Assembly (NCBI GenBank): GCA_963931925.1
Contig: OZ007580.1
Coordinates: forward strand, 8,552,281 to 8,616,280
Reading direction: 5' to 3'
Source: Onchidella celtica
Lineage: Eukaryota > Mollusca > Gastropoda > Systellommatophora > Onchidiidae
Length of the DNA: 64,000 nucleotides
Part shown: in pieces, positions 48,921 through 54,432 of the stretch
How the letters are laid out: each line of letters opens with the position of its first letter
Position numbering within the stretch: position 1 is the first letter of the stretch
Made by a program: the position numbers and the translations under genes
Notes under the pieces: model-generated
What the model was told of the DNA's origin: nothing
The model's database searches: none
What the model saw: the letters and a program-made list of their open reading frames with translations, nothing else

Positions 48921-49274
48921 AGTCCGTAGAACGGGTGCTTTGCTTGTCAGTTTATTATGTTTTACAATGTGCGAAGAACCGAACCCAAAATCAGGTCCAG
49001 AGAAACGAATAACAAAAATATGTTAACATCTTGTATAAAATATGACCCTCGGCAAAATTTGAACTAAATCCACCAGATGGTTTTTGAGAAAATCAATTTT
49101 TATTCCATTCATAGTTAAAAAGAACCACTGTTCTTGATTTCAACCAGTGCTATTACTTACTACTAATCTCAACTTTACACATTAACCCATTCACAGCGGA
49201 CACTGGACGCCACTGGAGAGGACACCCTCTCTGACCACTATGGAGTTCGATCTACCTTGTGCAAGGCCCCATAG
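20905..49274 (+). CDS. Secreted EEP-fold hydrolase (DNase I / neutral sphingomyelinase-like), 9 exons
   Basis: Exons: 20905-21107, 33717-33828, 36254-36341, 37977-38130, 41356-41506, 42423-42486, 43749-43945, 46855-46984, 49197-49274. The protein is about 391 residues, allowing for one extra base in exon 7. It opens with a signal peptide (about 1-16). EEP motifs follow in canonical order: TFNAGL (N33), LCLQEYW (E66), RYGLVLLSK (202-210), CTHL (H247), GDLN (about 289-292), DHILL (D351) and SDHYG (D379, H380). In this superfamily these are the metal-binding and catalytic residues of phosphodiesterases acting on nucleic acids or sphingolipids. A Cys-rich insert occupies about 106-190 (exons 3-5), so an extracellular disulphide-bonded enzyme is likely. 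Substrate cannot be told. The AATAAA at 49597-49602 suits a roughly 330-nt 3'UTR. The Gmr1-like element fills most of intron 1. The as-read frame is broken in exon 7. Confidence 0.85.
21292..21675 (-). mobile_element. tRNA-derived SINE, copy c (tail B)
   Basis: Full-length - strand SINE in intron 1. It has a head with GGTGGTCTAGAGG and GGGTTCGAATCCC in reverse, the common body, and tail B at its 3' end. A perfect 12-bp duplication GACAATATCCTT lies at 21280-21291 and 21676-21687. The target lies within the 80-bp tandem array described next. Confidence 0.9.
21690..22060 (+). repeat. Degenerate approx. 80-bp tandem repeat
   Basis: About 4.5 diverged units, each with TCTAT..GCACGCTGGAGAAATCAGC, a CTTGCNTTT segment, CTACTGACAATATC and a TTTGTTCCAGT segment. 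Intronic. The unit boundary sequence is also the target of SINE copy c. Confidence 0.7.
22080..22445 (+). mobile_element. LINE 3'-end remnant (post-RNase H region)
   Basis: Frames read EIVLNRLRLGHTHLG and, after a frame change, PHNVLTECVDFMHLRRRHCA then YFLREA. This matches the conserved RLR.GHT.L ... H.L.EC..F...R segment at the C terminus of many LINE ORF2 proteins. It is frameshifted and 5'-truncated, so dead. Confidence 0.6.
22537..22800 (+). repeat. Approx. 37-bp minisatellite (CATAGGTAGGGAAGATA)
   Basis: Three good units, each CATAGGTAGGGAAGAYAYCC plus CACCTATNCACTTTG-like sequence, are followed by decayed units containing GGGAAGATATTTCTT. Intronic. Confidence 0.8.
22889..22893 (+). 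repeat. Target-site duplication, 5' side (ATCCC)
   Basis: ATCCC immediately precedes the 5' LTR and is repeated at 31295-31299 immediately after the 3' LTR. Confidence 0.95.
22894..24132 (+). repeat. 5' LTR
   Basis: Length 1239 bp, from TGTCACGAG to GATTTGTGACA, with TGTCAC/GTGACA inverted ends. AATAAA at 24025-24030 lies about 100 bp before the end. It is the same length as the 3' LTR. Confidence 0.97.
24134..24146 (+). promoter_or_regulatory. Primer binding site, tRNA-Pro type
   Basis: TGGGGGCTCGTCC begins two bases after the LTR and is complementary to the 3' end of tRNA-Pro (...GGACGAGCCCCCA), the primer also used by murine leukaemia-type viruses. Complementarity stops after 13 bases. 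Confidence 0.85.
24147..25061 (+). other. Untranslated leader of the Gmr1-like element
   Basis: About 0.9 kb between primer site and ATG, T-rich from 24640 to 24900. No ORF of note. A packaging signal would be expected here, but none can be recognised by eye. Confidence 0.6.
25062..29699 (+). CDS. Gag-Pol polyprotein, Gmr1-like (PR-IN-RT-RH order)
   Basis: A single 1545-codon frame. Residues 15-100 are a Glu/Lys-rich coiled-coil-like segment; 110-190 form a Gag capsid-like region; 186-276 resemble a SCAN domain. CCHC knuckles are at 377-390 and 395-408. Protease DTG is at 495-497. Integrase has H686/H693/C723/C726 (zinc), then D756, D816, E852 (exact 35-residue spacing) and a GPY module at 994-996. 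Only after this come RT (D1220, FFDD with D1282/D1283) and RNase H (D1431, E1472, D1497), ending at the stop. In ordinary Ty3/gypsy elements integrase follows RNase H. The integrase and RT sequences themselves are gypsy-type (GPY/F module, YHPQ.NG..ER). There is no frameshift between Gag and Pol, so Gag supply must rely on proteolysis or another mechanism. All catalytic residues looked for are present. Confidence 0.96.
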   Translation: MAELQQLMKLGKELGLEGEELRGWIKEQQADLRDERAKDREREKEAKAQEQEREAKDKEEEREFKLKELQQERELKLKEIEAQVKIAELELKKNTPAETAERQVPNKGGVRIKLPTFDDRKDDIDAFLYRFELNAQLQWGENKELWATYLASLLQGRALTYFKELQREDVQDYDKLKALLLRRFARTEEYFREQFRRARADTREDFAAFVARLTEYFANWIDLAHVGTDFAKLKDLMIRDQLYASCHKDLVAFLKENEPATVQEASKLAEAYRTAHPSKPVARAYVQDAGYVAVVEGSPAGLRDRSRQRGAYSGQGQGQHRGYHQSPAYGSGKFDRGRGNGRGRVVTFADDRRHRDSSSGREGSRGPRPRAAQGAECWTCGRVGHFSRECRAAKCWNCGRADHISVNCPAGRIAANVDSSSSPCSPNKFHHAAACVTSDNGGGQYSKCPSCEKLLSSGVLPCGRKIPVINSCHTGGGLRVYPGFVGDEPVSVLRDTGSTVVGVHRDCIRESQLTGETVPCIQFSGAIEKLPMARIMIDTPFLSGEVEAVVGCFPGAQLIIGNVSRVVSPSDENVQAWSQSKGIDFCAAVETRRRVADKDKIRPLATPAVNLDITPERLARLQREDPSLNPCFGEARTEKTRRYKNGSSSFIVQAGILFRKYVTVSSILKQVVVPALLIATVLHLAHDVPLAGHMGIARTKERVLKNFYWPSIHRDVQVYCKTCSACQKTTHKGRTPQAPLQKIPTVSEPFKKVSIDLVGPIHPATDRGNRFFLTVICNATRWPEAVPLRTITSEAVAEALFAIFARVGIPEQILSDRGAQFTSQMMKELFRLFSIQPITTTPYHPQANGMCERLNSTLKSMLRKVAADRPKDWDRYIPAVLFAYREVRQESTGFSPFEMMYGRSPRGPTDVLRDMMTSPSSGDDEQISVFQYLVELRERLSSARTIAEEASGIASKRAKDYKDRGSKLRIFKPGDKVLLLLPTDHNKLLMTWKGPYVIERVVSKVDYAIHIDGTSKVFHVNMLQRFYERPQYLCAQTRPEETVFSTACTGVVDQLDCDVSDTEAQEELQIQLPELTATQGYRDVKINPDLTSSRSRELETLLASFPDVVTDLPGRTTVIQHQIKLTSDKPVFLRPYPLPFSSRDRVIKEVESMLKLDVIEPSTSPYSSPIVLVKKLGGSVRFCIDFRRLNTITVGDREPIPFQEELIASLAGSTWFSKIDLTKGYWEIPLTEESKQYTAFQTPIGLFQFKVMPFGLVNAPATFARLMRLVLKDIPNVVSFFDDIACHTSTWSDHIQTLTVIFQRLRHFGLTAKPAKMDLACPEIIFLGHIVGRGVQRPEETKIDKLVGLQIPKTKKQVRSLVGILNYYRKFIPNFSSLSSSLTDLTKKGQPDKVQWTSECQTSFDNLVTALSSSPILILPDFRSNFILRTDASDSGVGACLLQEKNECLHPVCYVSRKLLQRERKYSVIERECLAIVWSVQKLGRYLMGREFCIQTDHKPLTFLSKNRSSSPRLSRWALALQPYTFVIQPIPGTSNHIADYLSRA
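29700..30040 (+). other. 3' untranslated region of the Gmr1-like element
   Basis: About 340 bp from the pol stop to the polypurine tract. No further ORF, so no envelope gene. Confidence 0.7.
30041..30055 (+). promoter_or_regulatory. Polypurine tract
   Basis: TGGGGTGGGGGATGA, preceded by a T run, directly abuts the 3' LTR, as expected for the plus-strand primer. Confidence 0.8.
30056..31294 (+). repeat. 3' LTR
   Basis: 1239 bp with three substitutions relative to the 5' LTR. AATAAA at 31187-31192 is the expected poly-A signal for the element, and a possible premature one for the host transcript. Confidence 0.97.
31295..31299 (+). repeat. Target-site duplication, 3' side (ATCCC)
   Basis: Identical to 22889-22893. 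Confidence 0.95.
31990..32190 (+). repeat. Dispersed repeat, copy
   Basis: Contains GAAAATTTGTGTATTTTCTG, TTTGTATCGTTTGAGTTTTA, CCACATACAACTTTTTCTTT and CACAGTTTTTCTGTGGTTTT in order. These blocks recur at 12719-12880 (+), 18650-18850 (-) and 55430-55810 (-). The last block is itself a small hairpin (CCACAG..CTGTGG). Confidence 0.75.
32573..33467 (+). mobile_element. 5'-truncated LINE with 14-bp TSD
   Basis: TATAGTACCGTGCA is duplicated at 32573-32586 and 33454-33467. Between them (32587-33453) lies the 3' end of a non-LTR retrotransposon ending in a (TTA)n tail. The frame is open from 32587 to the stop at 33304-33306. Confidence 0.92.
32587..33306 (+). pseudogene. LINE ORF2 C-terminal fragment with zinc finger
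   Basis: About 239 codons remain, starting in the middle of the protein. The order is ISKASSAFGRL, then YNAVVLPTLLYGTETW (RT thumb-proximal block), RWAGHVVRMPDSRLPKQIFF, GAPKRRYKDTLK and, at the C terminus, a C2H2-type finger CHLCGRVCRAKIGLISHMRS with the next His. This layout is typical of the ends of RTE/CR1-type LINE proteins; the clade is not settled. The remaining frame is intact, so the insertion is not very old. Truncation by incomplete reverse transcription, not mutation, inactivates it. Confidence 0.85.
33566..33650. repeat. GA/G-rich microsatellite with CCGGGCAAYGCC hairpin motif
   Basis: (GA)n and poly-G are followed by TTTATTCCGGGCAATGCCCG. The same GA-rich tract followed by TTTATTCCGGGCAACGCCGG lies at about 48340-48682. 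Confidence 0.7.
33717..33828 (+). CDS. EEP gene exon 2
   Basis: Acceptor AACCAG at 33716, donor GTAAGG at 33829. Completes Trp68, then encodes FERDMQEMLDKL to RKSSKSL. Ends in phase 0. Confidence 0.85.
35114..35405 (-). mobile_element. LINE C-terminal fragment, second family
   Basis: The - strand frame 35378-35130 reads RRWRWLGQVLRKEANAITK, then ALLWTPDGRRK and ATWRRTIEVE. This is the familiar WLGHVLRM...ALxWTPxGKRxRGRPKxTWRRT tail of LINE proteins. It is 5'-truncated and does not continue. Confidence 0.8.
35737..35982 (+). mobile_element. LINE C-terminal fragment, third type
   Basis: The open frame reads FSGYKGRGRPRKRWIEGVKG and NNNISVERAAELAYHKK. GRGRPRKRWxE is characteristic of the end of LINE ORF2 proteins. 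Only the last part of the protein remains. Confidence 0.6.
36254..36341 (+). CDS. EEP gene exon 3
   Basis: Chosen because it is the only start here that joins exon 2 (phase 0) to exon 4 (needs phase 1): acceptor ATTCCAG at 36253, donor GTAAGC at 36342. Encodes IPTISPDSACSTSD to FLPCAAAN with two cysteines. It is less certain than the other exons because the acceptor is weak. Confidence 0.65.
36602..36665. repeat. (GTT)n microsatellite
   Basis: Imperfect TTG/TTGTTG run in intron 3. Confidence 0.9.
36921..37328 (-). mobile_element. tRNA-derived SINE, copy d (tail B)
   Basis: Full-length - strand copy with a 10-bp duplication GGGGTTGGCT (36911-36920 and 37329-37338). The head keeps the A- and B-box regions (GGGTTCAATTCCC in reverse). 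Tail B is at the low-coordinate end. Intron 3 of the EEP gene. Confidence 0.88.
37977..38130 (+). CDS. EEP gene exon 4
   Basis: Acceptor TTCACAG at 37976, donor GTAAGT at 38131. Encodes the Cys-rich segment CVTEFASSAEVGAACMLQKC to PDCMSCLLLS. Phase 1 in, phase 2 out. Confidence 0.85.
38550..39257 (-). mobile_element. CR1/L2-like LINE 3' fragment
   Basis: On the - strand the frame gives LILSRIDYCNSPLLAGI, then KIQVIQNNAAKLI, LKELHWLPITERITYKIAFF, PSRLLRSS and FGPFIWNQIPLNIRES. This is the very conserved C-terminal RT region of CR1/L2/Rex1-type LINEs. It ends in GCGCTATAGAAATT plus (TTA)n at about 38550-38580. The 5' side is cut by the MITE at 39258; no continuation was found beyond it. Confidence 0.85.
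39258..39807. mobile_element. MITE-like element with approx. 75-bp TIRs
   Basis: TATTACGCGTTCAAATGGAC at the left and its inverse, GTCCATCTGAACGTGTAATA, at the right. Similarity continues inwards for about 75 bp (GGCCTTCGACTGTGCCTACG against GGCTTTGGCTATGCTTACG). It borders the CR1/L2-like fragment, so a long open - strand frame (39488-38781) is a chimera of the two. Confidence 0.6.
39930..40150 (+). mobile_element. tRNA-derived SINE, copy e, tail lost
   Basis: Head with TTGGCCTAGAGGCAAGG and GGGTTCGATCCCCGG, but missing about 20 bp between the A and B boxes. The body is followed to GAGCAAGCCGAACAAGG; there is no recognisable tail. Body diverged (GGAGGGAGTGTGTGGGCGTT). Confidence 0.75.
40496..40612 (-). 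mobile_element. SINE tail B fragment
   Basis: Only the tail B end remains in reverse complement (GGCATTTACACCTCACTTTT), from a 5'-truncated SINE. Confidence 0.75.
41045..41257. mobile_element. TTAA-flanked MITE (213 bp)
   Basis: TTAACCCTTTGACTACTG at the left, CAGTACTGAAAGGGTTAA at the right: TTAA duplications plus a CCCTTTnAnTACTG terminal inverted repeat. This is the pattern of piggyBac-type non-autonomous elements. Intron 4. Confidence 0.8.
41356..41506 (+). CDS. EEP gene exon 5
   Basis: Acceptor GGTTGCAG at 41355. Encodes CSNSNPLASHNRWNRYGLVL to RGYLEAD. The donor is either C|GTAGAT at 41507 (used here) or T|GTTGGT at 41513, which would add two residues. Both keep phase 0. Confidence 0.83.
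42423..42486 (+). CDS. EEP gene exon 6
   Basis: Acceptor GTTCACAG at 42422, strong donor GTAAGT at 42487. Encodes IQDVGKVVCTHLTAYFEHYF, which supplies the THL motif. Phase 0 in, phase 1 out. Confidence 0.85.
43483..43700. mobile_element. TTAA-flanked MITE (218 bp)
   Basis: TTAACCCTCTAGTACC at the left, GGGAGCTAGAGGGTTAA at the right. It ends 48 bp before exon 7, so it lies close to that exon's acceptor region. Confidence 0.8.
43749..43945 (+). CDS. EEP gene exon 7, carries a 1-bp frame break
   Basis: Acceptor CCATCACAG at 43748, donor GTAAGC at 43946. The incoming frame (DLDFGSYDIQQREEIRVAIN, KFGGTDHIL) is open to the T5 run at 43836-43840. The required outgoing frame (GDLNMGPVVNSADPEQNLSG to VNSGYL) starts just after it, in the +1 frame. 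The exon is 197 nt; 196 would make the phases of all nine exons consistent. As read, translation stops at 43913-43915. Confidence 0.85.
44445..44851 (-). mobile_element. tRNA-derived SINE, copy g (tail A), head truncated
   Basis: - strand: tail A near 44470-44530 (reverse of GTTCTAACTGGGCTGCAATG), linker, common body and part of the B-box region; the A box is missing. It is followed immediately by unrelated sequence at 44852. Confidence 0.8.
45641..46216. mobile_element. TTAA-flanked MITE with nested repeat (576 bp)
   Basis: TTAAGCTGGGTTCTCATGTA at the left and ACATGAGAACCCAGCTTAA at the right give TTAA duplications and a TIR of about 30 bp (into TACGGAAACGGAAAC). The interior holds a second copy of the TIR motif near 45727-45745, CT microsatellites and a segment (45775-46165) shared with the tail C region at 50277-50645. 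Probably a composite. Confidence 0.8.
46855..46984 (+). CDS. EEP gene exon 8
   Basis: Acceptor CTGTTCCAG at 46854. Encodes EPYIKLDGRCAYCKGNSL and DDVAIDHILLSG, including the conserved DHILL. The donor GAG|GTAGTC at 46985 runs straight into a (TCTG)n microsatellite. Confidence 0.83.
46988..47053. repeat. (TCTG)n microsatellite at a 5' splice site
   Basis: About 16 units with one interruption (TTTAGC), beginning three bases after the exon 8 donor GT. Confidence 0.95.
47832..48287 (+). mobile_element. tRNA-derived SINE, copy h (tail A)
   Basis: Full-length, 456 bp, with an 8-bp duplication TACTGCAA (47824-47831 and 48288-48295). Intact A-box region (GGTGGTCTAGAGG), B-box region (GGGTTCAAAACCC), body, C-rich linker and tail A. 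A short deletion in the body removes the CTAGTCTTCTC part. Confidence 0.9.
48340..48920. repeat. GA-rich then CT-rich simple repeat block
   Basis: A GGGA/GAGA-rich tract to about 48640, the motif TTTATTCCGGGCAACGCCGG at 48653-48672, then (CT)n from about 48690 to 48920. Open frames here are artefacts. Confidence 0.9.
49197..49274 (+). CDS. EEP gene exon 9 (terminal)
   Basis: Acceptor CCATTCACAG at 49196. Encodes RTLDATGEDTLSDHYGVRST, then LCKAP and a TAG stop. SDHYG is the last EEP motif, so the domain ends where the protein ends. Confidence 0.88.
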   Translation, partial: RTLDATGEDTLSDHYGVRSTLCKAP

Positions 49275-49596
49275 AGAAGTTCCACTGCAGCCACAGAATC
49301 ACTGGCGTTTTGGGATTTCACAAAAGTCCGAAAACTTCTTTGGACATCTCGCGTGCATCTGACAGCCATTTACGACAAGGAAATTTCTTGTACTAGTATG
49401 TTTCATTTATATGAAAACTGAGATTTAGACTATCATACAGTGCTCCGCTGCTGTTTTTAGTAAATACTCCAGGAAACACAAGTTATATGACGTCGAGAGA
49501 CAATGAAACCTGTTGTCCAAGTTGAGACATGCTGCTTTAATGTTATATCATTTATAATTGGCTATGGTTACTTTTTAAAAAATTGTACTTGAGGAC

Positions 49597-49602
49597 AATA
49601 AA
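49597..49602 (+). terminator. Polyadenylation signal AATAAA, EEP gene
   Basis: The AATAAA lies 322 bases after the stop, with T-rich sequence downstream (49616-49623). Confidence 0.55.
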
Positions 49603-50276
49603 AGTATTTTGTACTTTTTTTTTGCAACGGTATCGCACAAAAACGTATGATGATACAATGGCCAATGCAGATGTCTTGAAGGAAATGACGCAGTGAAGCT
49701 TTTGTGACGTCAACAGAACAAATCAATAGCGTTCTAGTGGAAACAAATTACAGAAAGGGCAAAAGCGATAAATCTGAACCTATGTAAAGCTTTCAGAATA
49801 CTGAACACATATTCTTATATGTTTACTCTACCAATGTACAAAATCTTAGTCAGGTGTTGTTGTTTTTTTTTTCATCTTTCACTATAGGCAAGGCATGATG
49901 CATTTTTGTTCATCCAAAAAAAAAAATGTATTAAACTGATTTGATGAGTGTTTAAGTCAAATTAGATAGATAGAATAATAAATAAAGAAGAAAATAAACG
50001 GACATGAGTGAAAGGTGAATTCCTTATCAATTATACTCAGTCTTTTCAATACATTGAACTTTAACATCTAGCTGCACAAGAGATGCATAAAAGTTCTGTA
50101 TGTATCCAATGTTGGAGTTACTTTAGTGGTCTTGTTTGTAAGGTTTCGTTGTGTTGTGGTGTTAATGGTGGTTGTCGTCCTGATGTTGTTGGTGAGGTGA
50201 TAGTGATGGTGATGATGACCATAGTTGTGATATAATGTTGGTGAATACGCTGGTGTTGTTGTTGAATGGGTAAGGA

Positions 50277-50909
50277 AGATGGCGGTGTCTGATTATTATT
50301 ATTATTTTATATAGTGCATATCCATTTTTAAAATGCTCTATGCGCTTTACAGAAGAAACCTGTCAACCACAGAGCAGAATGGAGCGCCGGCGAAGCGCTC
50401 AACACACTACACTACTTCTTTCTCTCTCCCTGTCTCGCTCACTCTCTCTCTCTATCTCTCTCTATCTCAGAGCGAATTGTGACGCAGCCAGTTAGGCGCA
50501 GTACACAACTCACAACAGTTCACAACTCACAACTCACAATACAAATAATATTTGAATATTTATTAATAATAATATATATTCAATAATGAATAATAAATTT
50601 TGTTGTTGCTGGTGGGGGGATGATATGGATAAATTTTAATCTATTAATTTCAATTTTGCCCGGGCAGCGGCCTGTTCGGCCTGCTCTTTACGATTGCCAA
50701 CTGCCAAGGTGTCTTTAACGTGCGCAACGTGCACATGGGGCCTCCGAATTTGTTCGCCCTTATCCGAGAAGACTAGGTACTCGATCCTACCCCCCAATAG
50801 GATCAGGGACTTGAAAATATGAGAAAAATCCCAATTTCCAACATGCCTGCACTGCCCGGGACCCTTGGCATGAGAGGCGAGCACCTTGCCTCTAGACCAC
50901 CTTGTCCCC
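50277..50909 (-). mobile_element. tRNA-derived SINE, copy i (tail C), B box deleted
   Basis: The - strand head (50909 downwards) has GGTGGTCTAGAGG but only one CCCGGG where other copies have CCCGGGTTCTAAACCCGGG, so the B box is gone. The body is very close to copy b. After GCCCGGGCAAAATTGAAATT the element continues into tail C, which ends in a TATA-AAA and (TAA)n segment at about 50280-50300. The tail C region is shared with 45775-46165. Confidence 0.75.
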
Positions 50910-51795
50910 TTGCCAAAGCGATGAATGTGGTTGTGCTCGGAATGATGATTGTGAGATGACGACGGCCATGGTGGTGGTGATAATGATGTGGATGATGTGG
51001 TCAAAGTTGCTTGATGTAATTGTGTCGAATAATGGCGGTGGTGGCAGTCGTTCTTCAAAATGATGATGCCGAGAATGATGTTGTTGGCCGCGAGATTACG
51101 AGGGCTATGGCTATGGTGGTGGTGGTGGTGTTGAAATGTGGTTTGGTTTTCAGAAAGTACCTGACTTGCAGCATAATTTCTCTTCATCTCATTAGTGAGA
51201 GATCAGTGACATGTATAATGATTCAGAGCAGGTGGGATGAAAAATCGCTTTGGCTGGAGAAAGGTAGAACTAGAGTATGTCCGAGGTACAGTTACCTGCA
51301 AGTATTGTTTAATCATAATGTTATTTAATATAATTTATAATGAAATTTCAGGTGACTCTTTGTTACCGTCATTTCTTCTTCCACTTGCCAAAACATTGAT
51401 CAACAGGTAATTTGGCACACCCCAACCCTCCACCCCGCCCCGCCAATTACCAACGTTAAATTACTTTTACTTTTACAATTTTGCAGATTGAATCTTTTCG
51501 CATAATGGGGACAAGCAAAGATGAAAAGTCATGTGCTCAATAAGATGTTAGAACTGAGAAATGGCAATGTAGATTTTTAATGTGAAACCAAAAGTCCGGG
51601 AACTACACACCAAAATGCATTTGACGTCCCTACAGACTGAAAAAATAATGGGTCAGATTTGAGGAGCATGATGGTGAACGCAAGCTAATGTGCTTAATTT
51701 CCGCTTAGTACATAATGTTCAGTACATCTGGGGGTAGATATGTTTCAGAGTTGTTTTTTTTTTTTCTAAATGCTTAACACATACACTCACTTATA

Positions 51796-51798
<3 letters not shown>

Positions 51799-51863
<65 letters not shown>

Positions 51864-52032
51864 CTCTCTCTCTCTCTCTCTTTCTTTCTCCCCCCTCTCT
51901 CTCTCTCTCTCTTCCCCCCCCTCTCTCTCTCTCTCTCTCATTTTCTCTCCCCCCCCTCTCTCTCTCTCTCTCTTTCTCTCTCCCCTCTCTCTCTCTCTCC
52001 CCCCCCCCCTCTCTCTCTCTTTCTCTCCCCCT

Positions 52033-52077
<45 letters not shown>
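51799..52077. repeat. CT/C-rich microsatellite
   Basis: Long (CT)n with interspersed C6-C9 runs. No coding value. Confidence 0.97.
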
Positions 52078-52146
52078 GAGGATCCTTTTTCGTTGTCCTC
52101 AGGAGGATTTTGATGCTTTAAGTAGTGATAAGTGGAAAGAAACTTC

Positions 52147-52218
52147 TCCGGTGGAGCGAGGCAGATGAGGATCTTCAGAGGAAGAGTGGATTGTTTCATT
52201 AGATGTTTCGGCCTTTAA
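52147..52218 (-). repeat. Segment shared with 60016-60090
   Basis: GGTGGAGCGAGGCAGATGA, CAGAGGAAGAGTGGATT and GATGTTTCGGCCTTTAAC match 60022-60090. The match stops exactly at the TIR element end at 52219. Confidence 0.8.
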
Positions 52219-52507
52219 CCAAAGATACTAGAACTGATAAGATAAGACAGTTAGTACTTTTAGCGTGCATAGATTTGGCACCACCACCTAGCGGCAAAAC
52301 GCGCGGAAGTCATGAAAAGTGCCGTATTTTACAGAGCCAAATAGGGAAAGTATTGAGTTTTGTTCACTGTTCAACTATCGCTATAGGCCTTGATTTACGT
52401 CACTTATTGTGGAATCATAGCCTCAATCGCTGTGGGAAAAACTCGGGCTTTTTTTTTCTTTTAATTGCAGTAGCATTGTCACGATTTTGCATCATAAATT
52501 TACCATA
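52219..52507 (+). mobile_element. TIR element, copy 3 (fragment)
   Basis: Starts CCAAAGATACTAGAACTGAT and follows the first part of copy 2 (6630 onwards) through a GGCAnCnCCACCTnGnGGC block to AATTTACCAT near 52507. The remaining two-thirds was not found. Confidence 0.7.
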
Positions 52508-52559
52508 ATATCAAGCAGTCTTTAAACAAATACTCTTCTTCAAGCTTTCTTATTTCATT

Positions 52560-53435
52560 TTTTCCCCAACATCAGCTTACAATATTTTTTTTTCCCTGTA
52601 TAATTTATAATGTCACGTATTGTGTTGCTTGGCTGCCATTTTTTATAAACACTGAGTTAGTGCCCAAGATTGGGTAAAACAGCCATTGAAAGAGAGAGAG
52701 AGAGAGAGAGCGGCATGCTTAGGTGGCCTGCCCGGTAACTACGCATGATCAAAATTGTCTATATTATGTTTGTTTGTATTACTTAGGGATCTCTGCTAAG
52801 ATTTGAAAACTGTTTAAAGATGATTGTAAACTGTTGCTGACGTTATACACTAAATTCTGATATGTATGCGGTCTGACAGGTGTAGTCGCGATAATTATTG
52901 ATCTATCAAAATCAAAATCTTTCAAGAACGAACTCCTTTTCTCAGGAAAACATAGTCAAATCGGCTCTCGGAATACCAACGTCGAAGCAAATATTATGAT
53001 ACAGAGGGTGATACAGGCTGATACAGGGGGTTACTCGTGTTGGCTGTGTGACATTACCCATAGGAAAGGTCAGATTACGAGACCATGCAAGAAACACTTT
53101 GTATTCGTGATTACAAAAAAAAACTCACGTTACACAGCGCTGGTCCTGACTGGTACGGAATAGCTGACGACAGAGTGCAGATAGTGGGCGCCAGGGTCAT
53201 CGAGGCGAAAAGGGCAAGTTTAGAACGCAACCAATACATACGACCCGAGACACAGAATACCGATACGAACCGTTCCTTCTATCACTATAATTATGTTCAC
53301 AAACTGCGGGCGTATAAATACGGCGAGTTCTACTCTTTTTCGTTCAAGGGACAAAGCCCGGGGGGGGGGGGTAATGGTAGTGCCATTTTTCTTCCTGCTT
53401 CTTCTTATTATTATTTCTAAAACCATCTGGTGTGC
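52560..53435. other. Unassigned DNA
   Basis: A short GA microsatellite at 52690-52711 and a G run at about 53360-53370. No supported gene. Confidence 0.4.
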
Positions 53436-53436
53436 A

Positions 53437-53575
53437 CTGAAAGACAAGAAACAAGACACAAGAATCGACACACAAGAATCAAGAAACAAGACACAAGAAT
53501 CGAGACACAAGAAACAAGAAACAAGACACAAGAATCAACAAACAAGACACGAGAAGCAAGAAACAAGAATCAACG
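53437..53575. repeat. ACAAGAAACAAGACACAAGAATC-type tandem repeat
   Basis: About 11 imperfect units of 10-14 bp based on CAAGAAACAAGA and CACAAGAATC. Confidence 0.85.
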
Positions 53576-54057
53576 CGGGCATGGGGAGAGAGAGTTAGAA
53601 GTGAAGCGAACATTCTCAAAGCAATGGGGCGTGTATGCTGCAGACTTTTAGGACTAAAAGATTGGGGTGTCTGATTCACACGGTCCCAAAGAGAGTTGTG
53701 CAGTTACGCATGAAAGTTAGGCATTGTTACCACAGGTTCAGATAGTGGCAAAATGAGAGATAATGAAACAAGGTTTGCGGGGAAATCCGATACTTCCCTT
53801 CATTGATAAGAATGTAACCTTGCTTTATCGGTGCCCATAGTGTCAAGACAAACGCTGATAGTTCATGGGGCGTGGATAGCATGTGTCCATTATTATACAT
53901 CTGTTGCCATGACGACAGAACAGTTTTAAGCTGGAAAGTAACTACATGACATTTGTATTGAAAAAACAACAACACTACAGTGTTCTTTATTATCTTCTCT
54001 TTTTCTTTTTTTTTCTCTTCATCTTCTTCTCCTTCTTTCCAGTTGCATTTATATTTC

Positions 54058-54432
54058 CATCTATCGTTTAACTCTGTGTCGACGGTGCTGTGCCAAAAAC
54101 AATAAGCATAAAACTCATAGTGGACGGCCATGCATAGATTCATGGGAAAAATATAAACAGTGAAAGTGGCCGTGCATAAAAACGCCACTGTGCTATACAC
54201 AGTCCATGACCGTGCATGAAAACTCTGCTGTAGGCCTACTGTACACCGTCCGGAACCGTGCATGAAATCGCTGTTGTACTGTACAAGGTCCGTGACCGTG
54301 CATGAAAACACTGCTGTACTATACACGGTCCGTTACCGTGCATAAAAATGCCGCTGTACTGTTCACAGTTAGTGACTGTGCATAAAAACTGTGCTCTCCT
54401 ATACACCGTCCGTGACCGTGCCTGAAAACGAA
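54058..54432 (-). repeat. 40-bp dyad minisatellite element, copy 2
   Basis: On the - strand it repeats the element at 170-496: about seven units (54165-54432) with GACCGTGCATGAAAACNCTG and TACACGGTC, followed by the same flank (CATGGGAAAAATATAAACAG, GTGCTGTGCCAAAAACAATA). Confidence 0.75.

Noticed and set aside
49180..49200. piggyBac-type end TTAACCCATTCACAG at the exon 9 acceptor
   Set aside because: No matching inverted end with TTAA was found downstream, so similarity to the TTAA MITEs is probably chance.
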